64,000 nucleotides of DNA, taken from the NCBI GenBank assembly GCA_038049695.1, contig CP142459.1, positions 70,798,501-70,862,500 on the forward strand. Direction: 5' to 3'. The stretch comes from Cinnamomum chago. Taxonomy: Eukaryota > Streptophyta > Magnoliopsida > Laurales > Lauraceae. Shown here in pieces: positions 35,351 to 46,900 of the stretch. Each line of letters opens with the position of its first letter. The stretch's first letter is position 1. The notes below the pieces were generated by a model. That model saw only the letters and a program-made list of their open reading frames with translations, did not search any database and was not told the origin of the DNA. Both the position numbers and the translations under genes were made by a program.

Positions 35351-35931
35351 TAGGGGTGTAAACGAGGCCGGGCAGCCTAGGCATGGCATGGCCCAGCATG
35401 AAAATAAATTGTGTCTGGGCCGTGCCTGGCCTGTTGATCACTTTGACTGGGCTGGCCCGGGACGACACGACCGAAATGATGGGCTGTGCTAGGCCAAGGA
35501 GCCCTGGGCCGTGGCGTGGCACAGACTAGGCCCTTAGTCATGCCATGCTGGGCCAGGGTGCCTAGGTCAAGGCATAACAAGACACTGCTTGAGGCACGGC
35601 CCGACACAATAATTATATATAAGAAAATTATTTTTTATATAAATAAAATTTAAAATAATTAAAGATCTAGTTTTCATTTGTAAATTAGCATCAATGTTTT
35701 TCAATTTACTTTAATAGTTTCAACCTTATTTCAAGTTGAGAACCCCTAAAAGTCTATAAAGTCTATTTCAATTTATATAAAAAATAAAAAAAATAGAAGT
35801 GACATGTAGGCCGATCCGTGGCCGGCACGGCCCCACACATCACGACTTAAGCAATGCTGGGCCGACCTAGGCACGACACAACCTAGCACGGTTGGCAAAC
35901 TTGAAAGCGGGTCATGACGTTTACACCCCTA
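35351..35931. mobile_element. hAT-like MITE with 8-bp target duplication
   Basis: The ends TAGGGGTGTAAACG and CGTTTACACCCCTA are perfect inverted repeats. GTTGGGGT (35343-35350) and GTTTGGGT (35932-35939) flank it, an 8-bp target duplication with one mismatch, as hAT elements make. The inside is GC-rich at both ends (GGGCCGTGCCTGGCC words) and AT-rich in the middle; non-coding. Confidence 0.85.
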
Positions 35932-35939
35932 GTTTGGGT

Positions 35940-37477
35940 TAAGGTAGATGAAAAGATTCCTTACTTAGTAGAATCTTGAGAAAAATCAGCCCCATTGTTG
36001 GGGTTAAGATAGATGATATCATACTATCCTATCCTTTGATTTAACCGTCTTAAATGCCAATGGTCATTTAACCATAGAATCTTAAGAGATTCAATCTATA
36101 GGTAAGTAAAGGTTCAATAAGAGCATAATTAGTGTCGGTATCTCGTGACTCAAATTTGACTCATCCAATGCGAATTTTCTTGAAATAATTCTAAGAATAT
36201 TTAAAAATAGATCAAATGCCTATAAAATATAAATATAAATTTATTCAGAGGCATTCATGATAATCAACTTAAATTAATAAACTTATATCCACAAGAAAAA
36301 AAACTATAATGAGAAAAATAAAAGAATTTCTTTACATATTACATAATTTTTTAGTCCAAACATCAAACTTGAGAGATCAAATATGAATCTGAAATTACAT
36401 TTCAAGCATCATTTTACAAATTACCAACTTCATATCTAATGCATAATTACTTAGAAGCAAACATCAGTGGTTTAAAATCAAACCTACAATCAAATGTTCA
36501 GAATACAAAAAGCTTACCAATGATGAGGGACCCATTATTTTAATTGGTCGGTCCTTGGCAAAAATGGGATGACTCAACTCACCCAGTTTTCCTATATTGG
36601 AGATGTGTAAAAGGAGCTGCACTTAATGAAGGATGGCACAAGTGGCCCAAAACTAACATTCACCCATGGGAAATAAATTCCTCTCATAGAAGGTTTTTAA
36701 ACAGCTGATGTTCACATGAGATGAGAGGCTGAGAGAGACTGTGGAAGTAGGCTTTTTGAGAGAAAAACATGCTCTGCCAGGTTGGTAAATATACCCTCTG
36801 CTGTAAATCCGATTATTCCCAACCATCATTCTCTTCTGCCAATCTCCAGAAGATGAATGTACGATTGTGGGGCCCATCTCAAGATGAGATCTGGTGCGTT
36901 AAATCTACATCATGAGTGATGGGCAAAAACTTGTCAGCAATAGTTTCCGTTCGCTGCTGTCCCAACATGTCAGGGACTGTACATCTCTCCCACTCTCCAC
37001 ACATTACCTTTCCGTACCCAGCAGTAATCACTCTGCTCTGATGTGGGCCGGCCAATCACATTCAGACACGCTGTTGATGTTTTGGCCGTCTGTTTCTCAC
37101 TGTGTGTGTGAGGGACGCTGATGAGCTAGCTACCTAATGAGTTAGGTGGTCCACAGCTTGATGAATGTTTGCATGTATTGTCAATCATTGGATTAGGGGT
37201 CTTCCAATCTTGGCTGTTTGGGGTTGGTTTTATCATTCCTCTTCTTTTTTGCTTTTTCTTATAGTGAATGGAACATCAATTGAATGGTCTATTTCTAAGT
37301 CAGTGCAGCAAAGAAAGATGGCCCCACTTATGATGGCAGTGGGGATTGCTTCTCCAAGGTGGCATCATGCCAGCACTCACTTCGAGATGGAGTTTAGGCT
37401 CTACTGGTTCTTGTGTCATGCGCTGGTCAGCCTTGGAATTGGTTGTGTTGGGCTGGTTTGGGGTCATGGTTTTATTA
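35940..37477. other. Intergenic DNA, no gene recognised
   Basis: AT-rich, without conserved coding segments. The frame at 37165-37542 runs into the MITE at 37478 and shows no family features. Confidence 0.5.
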
Positions 37478-37837
37478 GCGGTTTCTTTACTAGAATTTAT
37501 AGAATTTATGTCTCGTGGTTGTTTGGAAATTTCAAATGCTAGTATTTGAAATGCTGTCAAATTCTGGAATTCTAAATTCATTGTTTCATTTATTGTCTGA
37601 GTTCTTGCCTGACCTCCCGCAATGCCGTCGTCCCTTTTCCGGAATTCCTGTGCTAAGTGAGATTTCCAAATCCTCTTTGTTAAAGTGATTTTTTAAATGC
37701 TGGATTTTTTGGGATTTCAAATGCCTAGAATTTCAAATGCCCAGAAATTCTGGTAATGAAACACAGAATTCCTGAAAGGAATTCTAAATTCTCAAACCCT
37801 GAATTCTTGTAAGGAATTCCAGTAAAAGAACGGGGCC
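37478..37837. mobile_element. Tourist-like (PIF/Harbinger) MITE
   Basis: A 360-base element flanked by TTA at 37475-37477 and 37838-37840. The left end GCGGTTTCTTTACTAGAATT pairs with the reverse complement of the right end, GGCCCCGTTCTTTTACTGGA. The inside is full of GGAATTC and ATTTCAAATGCC words and is non-coding. Confidence 0.7.
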
Positions 37838-37840
37838 TTA

Positions 37841-39434
37841 AAGTTTAGACCCAGGCAGGGTTGCAAATGTGTACATGATTATGACTTCGTTTATGATAAA
37901 ATCAGTTATGAAACCTAATTTTGGATCAAGGAGAAATTTGGATTTGGGTAGCTGGTATTCATTTGTAAAAGACAGATCCGATATTAGATCCTTATATATG
38001 TTGTGACCCGAAGTTTAAATTTATAATAGGAGGAGATATCTTTCATAGGAGCTATGAGAAATGCTTTCACCTTATTATGAGAGATAAGGTGGGCCCTCAC
38101 ATGACACATCCATATCCAATGTCAACAACTCAAATATGATGCCCTCCACTCATATCTCTCAAATAAGATGAGAGATATTTCTTACAAGAGCATCTCCCTT
38201 TATAATGAAAAATACATTCAGATATTAAAAATGGAAGCTGAAGCAATGGCCACAATGGGGCCCACCTTGGGCTCCAGTCAGGAATGGGATTGGGGGTGGA
38301 GGCTCGGATCATCATCGGCGGGTGGAGGCTCGGATCATCATCGGCCCCACTTGATCCATGGCCCACAAGTTTTTACCATCCAAAATGAGTGCACAATGAA
38401 TCCAATGGTCTAAGCATTCGGATGGATGTAAAACCCCAAGACCCATGACCATCAAGGGGGGGCGGGGGTTTCTTGTTTTATGGTCTACTCAGATGGACCA
38501 TAAATTAGTGAGCCTCACCACGTGTATTGTGAGCACCAACGCTCAGCTGTGGGGCTCCCATTAAAAAATACATATGGGTTTTAAGAGCCTAAAATAGCTT
38601 GAGTTATATCTATGTTTAAAAATCTACTTAACTTTAATCACATATATCATTTAATAGTTCCACTTGTATGCCTAAAAAATTTAAAGCCATTTCTTATTGG
38701 GTACTAGATTTAGAACCAGATCGATACGACACATAGGTTCAGTGTTGGATTCAAATCTAGATATGGAAGATGAATTTGGCTCCGAATCCCTCAGGGTTTT
38801 ATCCCAGATCTGACTCATTTGATTCCTTACTCTAAAGATTATTTTCTGTTCTGCTGGCTAAATGGCCCCTGCTGTGACAAAAGAACTATTGTGAGGACCT
38901 ATTTATCACAGGCCATTACACCCCAACACATCTAACACAAAAAGGGCATAATAGTTACAAAACCCCCTCAGGCTGTGCCAAGGGCCCAAGAGTGAATATA
39001 AGGCTCCAGTTGGGAATGTATAGAATTGGCCAAGAATGATCTCACCCATCAACGCTCCTACCTGAAAATTGGAACCAGACCAAAGTTTCTAAGTCATTCT
39101 TGTATTGGCACGCGTGATAACTTATGTACTAGTGCTACTACTTGTAGGGCCTAAATCCAATCCTTGGTCCATTGGACTCCAGATGGGCTACAAGCATCCA
39201 TACATAACTTGTTTGATTTTTAGAAAGGTCCAACCATAGATGAAGTCTATGAAGGACCCACCTCATGATTCATGGACAATTCAGATCTCAGTCTCAATAT
39301 AAAAGCAGAACCCCATTCCCTAGTTACATATGTAAGAAGAAGAGTGTGAGAGAAACCTAAGATAAAGAAGAGCCCAATAGGAAGAGTAGAGACCAAACTA
39401 CAGACATGTATCTAGTTATGGAGCCAGGGCAAAA
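37841..39434. other. Intergenic DNA downstream of the O-methyltransferase
   Basis: It begins with a GGGTTGCAAATGTG stretch that could be a hAT-like MITE end. At about 38287-38345 there is a tandem pair of 26-base units (GGTGGAGGCTCGGATCATCA). The part next to 39434 should hold the minus-strand gene's 3' UTR. No other gene seen. Confidence 0.45.
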
Positions 39435-42424
39435 TCAATTTACATGGGCCTTGTGGAATTCCATGACATGGAAACCATGAACTACAGGAAAGGCCTTCAT
39501 TTCAGCAAACCCGGCTGCTTTTGCTAGATCACCATATTCTGATAGGGTTCTCTCCTTGCCACCAGAACAGAAACTCATCATCAGTAGATCAAATCCAGAC
39601 GTTGAACGAGACAGATCATCGGTGCCCAACGGATCAGGGACCGCAATATCCACGTCGATCACCATCCCACCGTTGGGCAGGGCATTCCAACAGTTTCTTA
39701 GCAATTTGATGCACTGATCATCATCCCAGTTGTGAAGGACCCCCTGCACCCATCAATAAATTCATCAACTTGCTTTTATCCACAACTATCCATCCATCCA
39801 TCCATACAGTAGAGGGATCTTAATTTTCAGCAGTTGATCATTAATTAATAATTATATTAGCCCTAGATAAGAAGGGCATCGAATTAGATGATTTTCAGCT
39901 CTTGGATGATTTTCTCTTTTTTTTTTTTTTTCCTTTTTTTTTTTATGAGGATATGTTTGATGAGAGTCAAATTTAGAGCCTATTTATTAAAGCAGGATTC
40001 ACAGAATTCGTTCACAAAGAATTTGGCAATTCTTCAAATGCTATATATTCCCTGCGTGAAATTATCAAATCCTCTTATCCAATGGAGAATTTTGAAAAGA
40101 CCTATAAGAAATCCATAAAATATGAATAACTCCTCTTGTAGTTGGAATTCAGAATTCTAACAAAATTTTACCCAAAAAACACGAGGAAGCGCCTAATCCG
40201 AAAATGCCAATGGGCAACCATCACTTCATAGTTAGAAATTCCCACACAAGGAATTTATCAGGAATTATGCTAAAAGAACATGCCAAGGTGATTATGTGAA
40301 CTTGTGGGAAAGATGATAATTAAACGACCCCATGTGGGCCCAAAATCAGGTAACTAATAATCTAATATTATGCAATGAGAGATGGTAATGAAAAACTATC
40401 CCATGTTGCTAAAACTCGATTATGATTGAGAGGGGTCGAAATTTGTCTGATCTAACCTGCTAACATTACATGGACACCTTAGCATATGAAACAAACTAGA
40501 GTTTGATCACTTCACTTCAATCACTGGATAAGGAACCACTGACGATAGCAGCATTACAATATGTTTGAAGTGAAACTCTGAGATGTTTCCTGAGAGAGGT
40601 GTCCCCCTGATGTTAACAGATTTACTCAAGCAGACGTGCACTTGACAAACCAGGAATTGGCTACTATCAGCACCCTAGTGTCTGTAGCATAAGATCAATT
40701 TTCCTATGTAACTAAGATGATTCCCCAAGCCTGCTTAGCATTGGTGAATTTCTGGGTCATCATGCATGTGTAGTAAGGTGTATTTTTAGAAATTAAACAA
40801 CACCAGAACTAACCCTCATGAAGATGGCTTCGCTGCTTGGTACACCTTCAAACATATTTCCGGCCACATGCTCAACACCTACAAAACAAACAAACAAACG
40901 CAGCATTAAGAATGAAATTAGGTGTGTTAATGGTTCTGGTTTGGGTAAAATTTTGTTGGACTGTGATCGTAAAATTCTCAATCTGGAAAATTAATTGTAT
41001 GATGCTGATGTAAAATCATGCTTATAATTTAACTTACAAGAGTGAGTTCGGCAAGCAAACCTCAAATGAAATTTGTGAGCCACTTAGTAAAAATTCAAAT
41101 TGGTCAAAATAAATGCCTTTTATTGTTTGTCGCTTTGGACAAATTTTATTGCAATAAGAGCTTAGCTCAATGTTAGGTTGATTTGTTACAAACATATGAT
41201 TTATTAATTAATATAGGAGTGATTCCTGATAGGATGGATCATTATGATTAATGTGTATATTGCTAATCGAAATCCAACATTGAAAGTCAAAAGAATTCCG
41301 ATCGAAAACAAAAAATACTAACTTGGTTTCGGTTTGGGTTAATGGGTCAAAATGCAGATCAAGTGAAGGTTATGTTTGTGGGTCAAATACCTAGCACAGG
41401 CTCAAACTCAGCCCAGCTGCTTAATAATTAGGATGAAAATGCCAACTCCTCCCCACTTAGGAATAAGGAGGTCAACCAAAGAGTTAGGGCCAGATCGGCT
41501 TGGTGGGTGGGGTCAAGAATTGCTAGAGCAAATTTGTGTACAGTTTCGAAAACAAAACTTAAGAGAGTATTATTGCTTTTTCACATTAAAGCAATATCTA
41601 TGTTCGCTGAAGTTAAATTTCACGATAAAAGGCGGAAAAATAAAATAAAGTACTCTCATTAGAAAAGGTTCTCCATGAATTTGGATTTTCACACTACTGC
41701 AAGATGATGAGGAGAGAGAACCTGGGAATTGTGGAGCAAGAGAGATAGCCTGCGGCAGATCGAAATTAACCCCTTGAATATGTGGATACTTGGAGACAAT
41801 AAGGCTAAGACAAGTCCCACTGCCCCCACCCACATCCACCATCTTCTTCACCCCATCAAAACCTCCATACACCTTAAGCACCTCCTTTATAATTATGGTG
41901 GTACAATTACTCATAGCATCTTGCAAAAACTTGCCATAACTCGGATCCTCAGCAGCATATCCATACAAATCCTTCCCATGAGCCCTTTCATAAGGGGTGC
42001 ACCCACCTTCAATCACAGTCTCCTCCAAACAGTAAAAGCTCTCCACTATAGTCCTGTCTGTGCACAACAGCACCAGAGGTGCCATGGAAACTCCATCCTC
42101 CTCACCCTTCACAAGGCTGCGAGACCCGCTCGTCAACCCATAGACCCACTCCGTCTTGTTGGGTTGTGATGCTCTTCTTGACATGGTGAGGGCATTGTTT
42201 GCTGCGAGCACTCGGAGGATGCGGTCTAAGATGGCTGGTGCATGGGTGTTGGTTGTGGGCAATTTGGCAGCAATCTCGGATGAGGAGAGGTGGGATTCGG
42301 GTCCTGCGTCGGCGATGATTTGGAATACGTTGAGCTGAATTGCAGATCGCAAGGTCAGTGGGAAGCTGATGAGGGAGGAGAGGTGGATGCCGTAGAGGCG
42401 GTTTGGATGGTCTTGGGTGGCCAT
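39435..42424 (-). CDS. COMT-type SAM-dependent O-methyltransferase (358 aa)
   Basis: Members transfer a methyl group from S-adenosylmethionine to phenolic hydroxyls (monolignol precursors, flavonoids, alkaloids) in the cytosol and work as dimers. Three exons fit in frame: 42424-41722, 40878-40814 and 39743-39435, with introns of 843 and 935-1070 class size and GT/AG borders (CCAG|GTTCTC; GTAG|GTGTTG; AGG|GTTAGT; GCAG|GGGGTC). Residues about 1-110 form the dimerisation domain. VDVGGGSG is the SAM loop, followed by GVNFDLPQAI. The last exon has LHNWDDDQ with the catalytic His, and GGKERTLSEYGDLAKAAGF. The length matches the family (about 360). Oddities: RGVLHNW replaces the common KWVLHDW, and VIDVDIAVPD has Asp where COMT has the supporting Glu, so the substrate may not be caffeate. 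A TATA box (tttatat on plus, 42481-42487) lies about 57 bases before the ATG. Confidence 0.93.
39971..40284. mobile_element. Possible Tourist-like MITE in the O-methyltransferase intron 2
   Basis: The left end TTAGAGCCTATTTATTAAAG and the reverse complement of the right end (GGCATGTTCTTTTAGCATAA) resemble the ends of the element at 37478, and the inside has the same GAATTC-rich words. The TTA duplication is not clear on the right. Confidence 0.4.
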
Positions 42425-42480
42425 GGCTGGTGTCTATTGCTATGTGTATGTGTTTGTGTCGTGGGGCTTTCCTAAAGTTG

Positions 42481-42487
42481 TTTATAT
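42481..42487 (-). promoter_or_regulatory. TATA box of the O-methyltransferase gene
   Basis: ATATAAA on the minus strand, preceded by GACCAAT (CCAAT-like), about 57 bases before the start codon. This predicts a very short leader of about 25 bases. Confidence 0.6.
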
Positions 42488-42540
42488 TGGTCAGGTGTTT
42501 CGTGTAGTGTACAGTCAAAGTTGCCGCCTTTATGTGGAAG

Positions 42541-42814
42541 GAAGGAGGAAGGAAAGAGTCTTGATCTTATCAGGTTTTGACTAGGAGAAGCTGATTTTTC
42601 ATTTTTCCTTTTTTAAGGAGAAGCTGAGTTGAAGCAATGGAACTATTCCATTGTAGGTCTACTGTTTAAGATTTGAGCTGCTCAAAACTTTTGGAAGGAA
42701 GGGGGAAGGAAAGAGTCTTGATCTTATCAGATCATGACTAAAGAGAAACTGAGTTGAAATAATGGAACTCCATATATAGTAGGTCTACCGTTCAAAATTT
42801 TAGCTGCTCAAAAA
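42541..42814. repeat. Tandem duplication in the O-methyltransferase promoter
   Basis: Two adjacent copies (about 42541-42690 and 42695-42814), each starting GGAAGGAAAGAGTCTTGATC and ending with GTAGGTCTAC...TGCTCAAAA. The first copy has about 25 extra bases in the middle. They lie 120-390 bases upstream of the start codon, so promoter elements there are doubled. Confidence 0.85.
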
Positions 42815-42901
42815 ATACATGCCTCTAGTAAGGATCCCAAATTTTAGTAAGAGTTGGTGCCAGTGGGAATTATCATTTGTTAAGAAAAAAAATGTGTTAA
42901 T

Positions 42902-43817
42902 TGTTAAATGTAATGGCTAAAGAACAGAGGCTCGAGTCAAATAGAATGCAAATGAAACAGTAGTACCCGATTGAAGAAGACTGCAACTGTGATTTGTAGG
43001 CGGAAAAAATAAGAGCAGCAACAACAGCAGATCTGTGACCGAGGCACGTCTGATGACGCTCTCTTTAGGACGAGTTCCGCCCCCTGGATTCTATCCCAGT
43101 TGCGAAGGTTCTCAGCAGAACTGCTCTCAGGATACAACGGCCTTCTCGTTCAGGCTCTGATCGCAACGCAAGCCTGAATATCGCAGACTCCCTTTTTGAA
43201 TGCTCAGAAGGAAAACAAAAAGAAGAAGAAGAAGAGGAAAAACGATTTTTTTTCTGTATCTTACAATAGCGCAGATAGCCCTAATTTAAATTAGGATTAG
43301 TAGTCCGTTGGGCCATAAAACCTCTCCGTTTTAATATCATTAATCCACATTAAAACAACGATTAAAACATGTTTAAATTCACAACGTTAATCCACGTTAA
43401 ATCAATGAAAAAATCAACGTTAAAATCATCATTAAATCAACGTTTAAGATTGGTTTTTAAAAATTAAAAATAATGGGTCCCTCTAGGCCAGTCGACCGGG
43501 ATTTGCACCCCTCCTGCGCGCGATATACACGCAGGATGCGCGTCACGGACGCACGCCCGATTAAACATTTTCCGGACCCAGCACCCCGGGTCAGGCCTGG
43601 CTCGCGTGCACGCATAGGGCCCATGGCAAAAGCCTTCAAAGGTTCTTAAAGTGTAAAAGAATGAAAACACATAAAAACCTACTTCAAAAGTTGAACTTGA
43701 GCAATGTGGGATGTGTTGTTTCCAAAAGTCTACACAACCCATAAAGCAAAAATGAAGAAAGGACAAAACAACTTTTACAAAAACCACCTTTAGAATTTTT
43801 GAAATAAAAACCCAACA
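42902..43817 (-). repeat. 3' LTR of the Copia element
   Basis: Starts TGTTAAATG and ends ACCCAACA as read on plus (reverse complement TGTTGGGT...CATTTAACA). It pairs with 51445-52324. Confidence 0.93.
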
Positions 43818-43969
43818 ATCTCCCCCTTGTTTCAAAATATTTAATGAGCATTTCACTGGTAAGGTGACCAGGCTTGAACCTTACCGTCATAACATAATTT
43901 CAAACCTTTAGGAGTTGGAGTGAATAAGTTCTTGAACTTCAACTTTTTATATCAGTTCAGAATTATTTC

Positions 43970-46900
43970 AAGATTTGATCTTGGAGTCATTAGGTCAGCA
44001 CTTTGTAAGCTTTATTAGTTATATTTATAGAAACATTTTCCTTGAATCTATTTCCTTGTGCCTATTTATGATTATATCATTTGGAAGGAAATAGTTTTTA
44101 CAAACAATTTGCATCTTTGCTCATTTAGTGACATTCTTTATGCAAATTGATTTTGTTGTCTTACATTGCATGGTTGGATATGGTTTCATTGATTTGCATG
44201 TTTGTGCCTATTTTGGTATATAGTTTCATTAATGCAAATTAATGAGTGTTTATGTGCTTTATAGTAAAATCTTGTATTTGAACTTTTTTTGTACATATGT
44301 GATTTTATGTGCTAAGTTCTTTTGGTATAAACCACATATCCTTTTCATTGCATTGTAAGCTTAGTGCATTTGCTAAGAGTGGAGATGTTACATGATAGAT
44401 TGATCTTTTAACTTCATACCTTCTTGTGTTTACAATAGTTATATTCTTTTGATGATTGGTATGAGTTAGATCTTGAGTGTTGATTAATCCTCTCTATGCA
44501 AATGTCAATTTGTTCTATGTATGGTTGTGTTATTTATTACATTTGTAGAAACCATACTAGAACTAAAATCCATCCTCTATGCTTTCTAGTCATATTTCTA
44601 TTTGGATGGTTATGATGTTGATTCATGTGTATTTTCTAAATGATGTCATTCTTATACATGTTTCAACTTCATAGTAGTGTTCTTAATCATATGAAACTCT
44701 TTGAAACCCATTTCTCATATTTCTCTATGTTTGATGGATATCTTAGATGTTGAATTCATATGATTTTGACACTTTGGAAATTGCATGCTTTACCAAGTTA
44801 TATCATTTTGCATTGCAATTTCTCTTGTTCATCACTATGCTCAATAGTTATATCTTTAAAAGTGATGAATATGCATTTGTGATGCTTGATGGAATTTTGT
44901 CACATTCTTGCTCTTTATCATGCTATCAAATTCAATTGGATTCAATTAGTATAATGTTTGATTGATTTGATTTCTTGTGAATGTGATAAACCTTGTGTGC
45001 ATTGGATTGAACTTGATAAGTAATATGATTGTTCCATGTCACACACCATTAGCATCATATTGCTCATGTTGCCACCTCTTTTGCTCATATAGGTATATCT
45101 CATGACCACCATGTTTATGTGTTAATAATATTGGTTGGTTATTAGTTGAGGTTGGCTTCATGTTTGAATTTCATTTCACTCATCTTGTGCTTTAATAAGT
45201 CATATTCTTTGAGTGAATGAAATGATTTTCAAAACCTTCATAGCATATGCTTTCCTTAGTTAGACTATTTGATGCTATGATTATTAAACCCCATTGCTTC
45301 ATGGATAGCTCTAATTTGGATTTTTTTCCTAATAGTTATACTTTTAAATCCATTTTAGAGTGATTGATTTAATAGGCATATCCTAAATCTCAATTGGTAT
45401 TCTTTGTTTGTCCAATTGATATCCATGATTGCTTTTCTCTTTGACCTAGCTCTCTTTTGGTAATTTGATCATATGTGCTTTATAGTTAAATGAATCTAAT
45501 CCTTTCTTTGAAGTTGACCCTCACTTGGTTAAACCATCTTCTTCTTGTACCTAATAGTTAAATCTTTGTCAAGAGTTTGACAAAAGGAGAGAATGGATTG
45601 AGGGGGAGTGTAAACCTTCATAAGAAGTATTAGTTTTGATCAAATTGACCCTAGGATTGCCTTTGAGCCCTTAGAGATTAATACCTCACATGATAGCCTG
45701 TTATGTATTTCAATTTCGATTTCTTTTGTTAACAGGTGCTTCTAAAGGTATTTTCCTTGTTTCATGTGTGTAGGTACCTTTGCAATTTAATGGCAAAGGG
45801 GGAGAAATTATGCAAGTTCTCAAAAGGGTGAAGAGAATGTCCAAGCTTCCTAAGGGGAGAGTTGTGTATGATCTTCTACAAAGGGAGAGAATGCATACCT
45901 TGCCAAAGGGAGAAAGAGGCATGGTCAAAGGGGGAGAGCTAATAGAAGAAAGAAAGCTTGGAAGCTAAAGAAGATGCTTGGATAAAGAGAGAAAGAAGAA
46001 AGAAAGCTTGAAGGTTGATCAAGCTCCAAGCATCATGAAGATTGAAGTCCAAGAGCCCAAGCTTTGAGAAGAAGCATCCAAGAAGATTTCAAGCCTTGTC
46101 CAGCTGAGGGGGAGCTGAAGACTAAGTGTGTATGTTCAGTGGTGAGTGTGTTTGCCATCAAATTGCAAAGGGGGAGATTGTTAGGGTTTTTATAGATTGC
46201 AATTTGATGGATGCATTTCATTCTAGCATCATTTGATTCACACACTTGCATTGTTTTAGATAAACTTGAAATCTTGATTTATTCATGCATTGTTTTTAAG
46301 ATTTTGTTTTATGCATGATTTGTTTTTAATCTTGGATGCATTTGTTTTAGAAAAGAGTTTTAGAAAATCAAGCTAGCCTATGAGTTTTAAATCTTTCAAA
46401 ATGTTTTAGGCTTTTTATGTTCCATGTTTTAAAACCCTTAGAATGATTTAAAACATGTTTTTCAAGCTTGATTTAGTGGCCCAAATAGTTCCACAAAGAA
46501 ATACTTTGAAATTGCAAAAATGGAATTTTGGGGCCCCGGCAGTGTCGCCGGTCGACCGGCGCAGAGGTCCCGGTCGACCGAGACAACTGGAGGTAAAATC
46601 TGCAGTTTCTGAACTGAAACCTCCAACGGTCAGAAATCTGACCGTTGTGCCTTCCCGGTCGACCGAGACCTCTTTGCCGGTCGACCGAGGACTAGCCGTT
46701 GGGCATTTTTGGCTATAAATATGAGTTCTTTCCCTTGCCAAAAGTTGGGAATTTTTAACCCCTCATTGAGAGGATTTGAGGCATATCAAAAGGGAAAAGA
46801 ACCAAGGGATGAAGGGGAAGATTAGGAAAGCTAAAGCTTGGATTAATGAAGTTAAACCACCAAGTAGGCTCTTCCTTCCTTAATCATATGTTTTCATGCT

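Noticed and set aside
35223-35607. Minus-strand Pro/Gly-rich frames
   Set aside because: They come from the GC-rich end of a hAT-like MITE with clear inverted ends and target duplication.
37165-37542. 125-codon plus-strand gene
   Set aside because: It runs into a Tourist-like MITE and lacks conserved motifs.
44747-44965. Small gene in the T-rich part of the nested element
   Set aside because: This stretch belongs to the long non-coding 3' region of the SIRE-like element; the frame has no motif.
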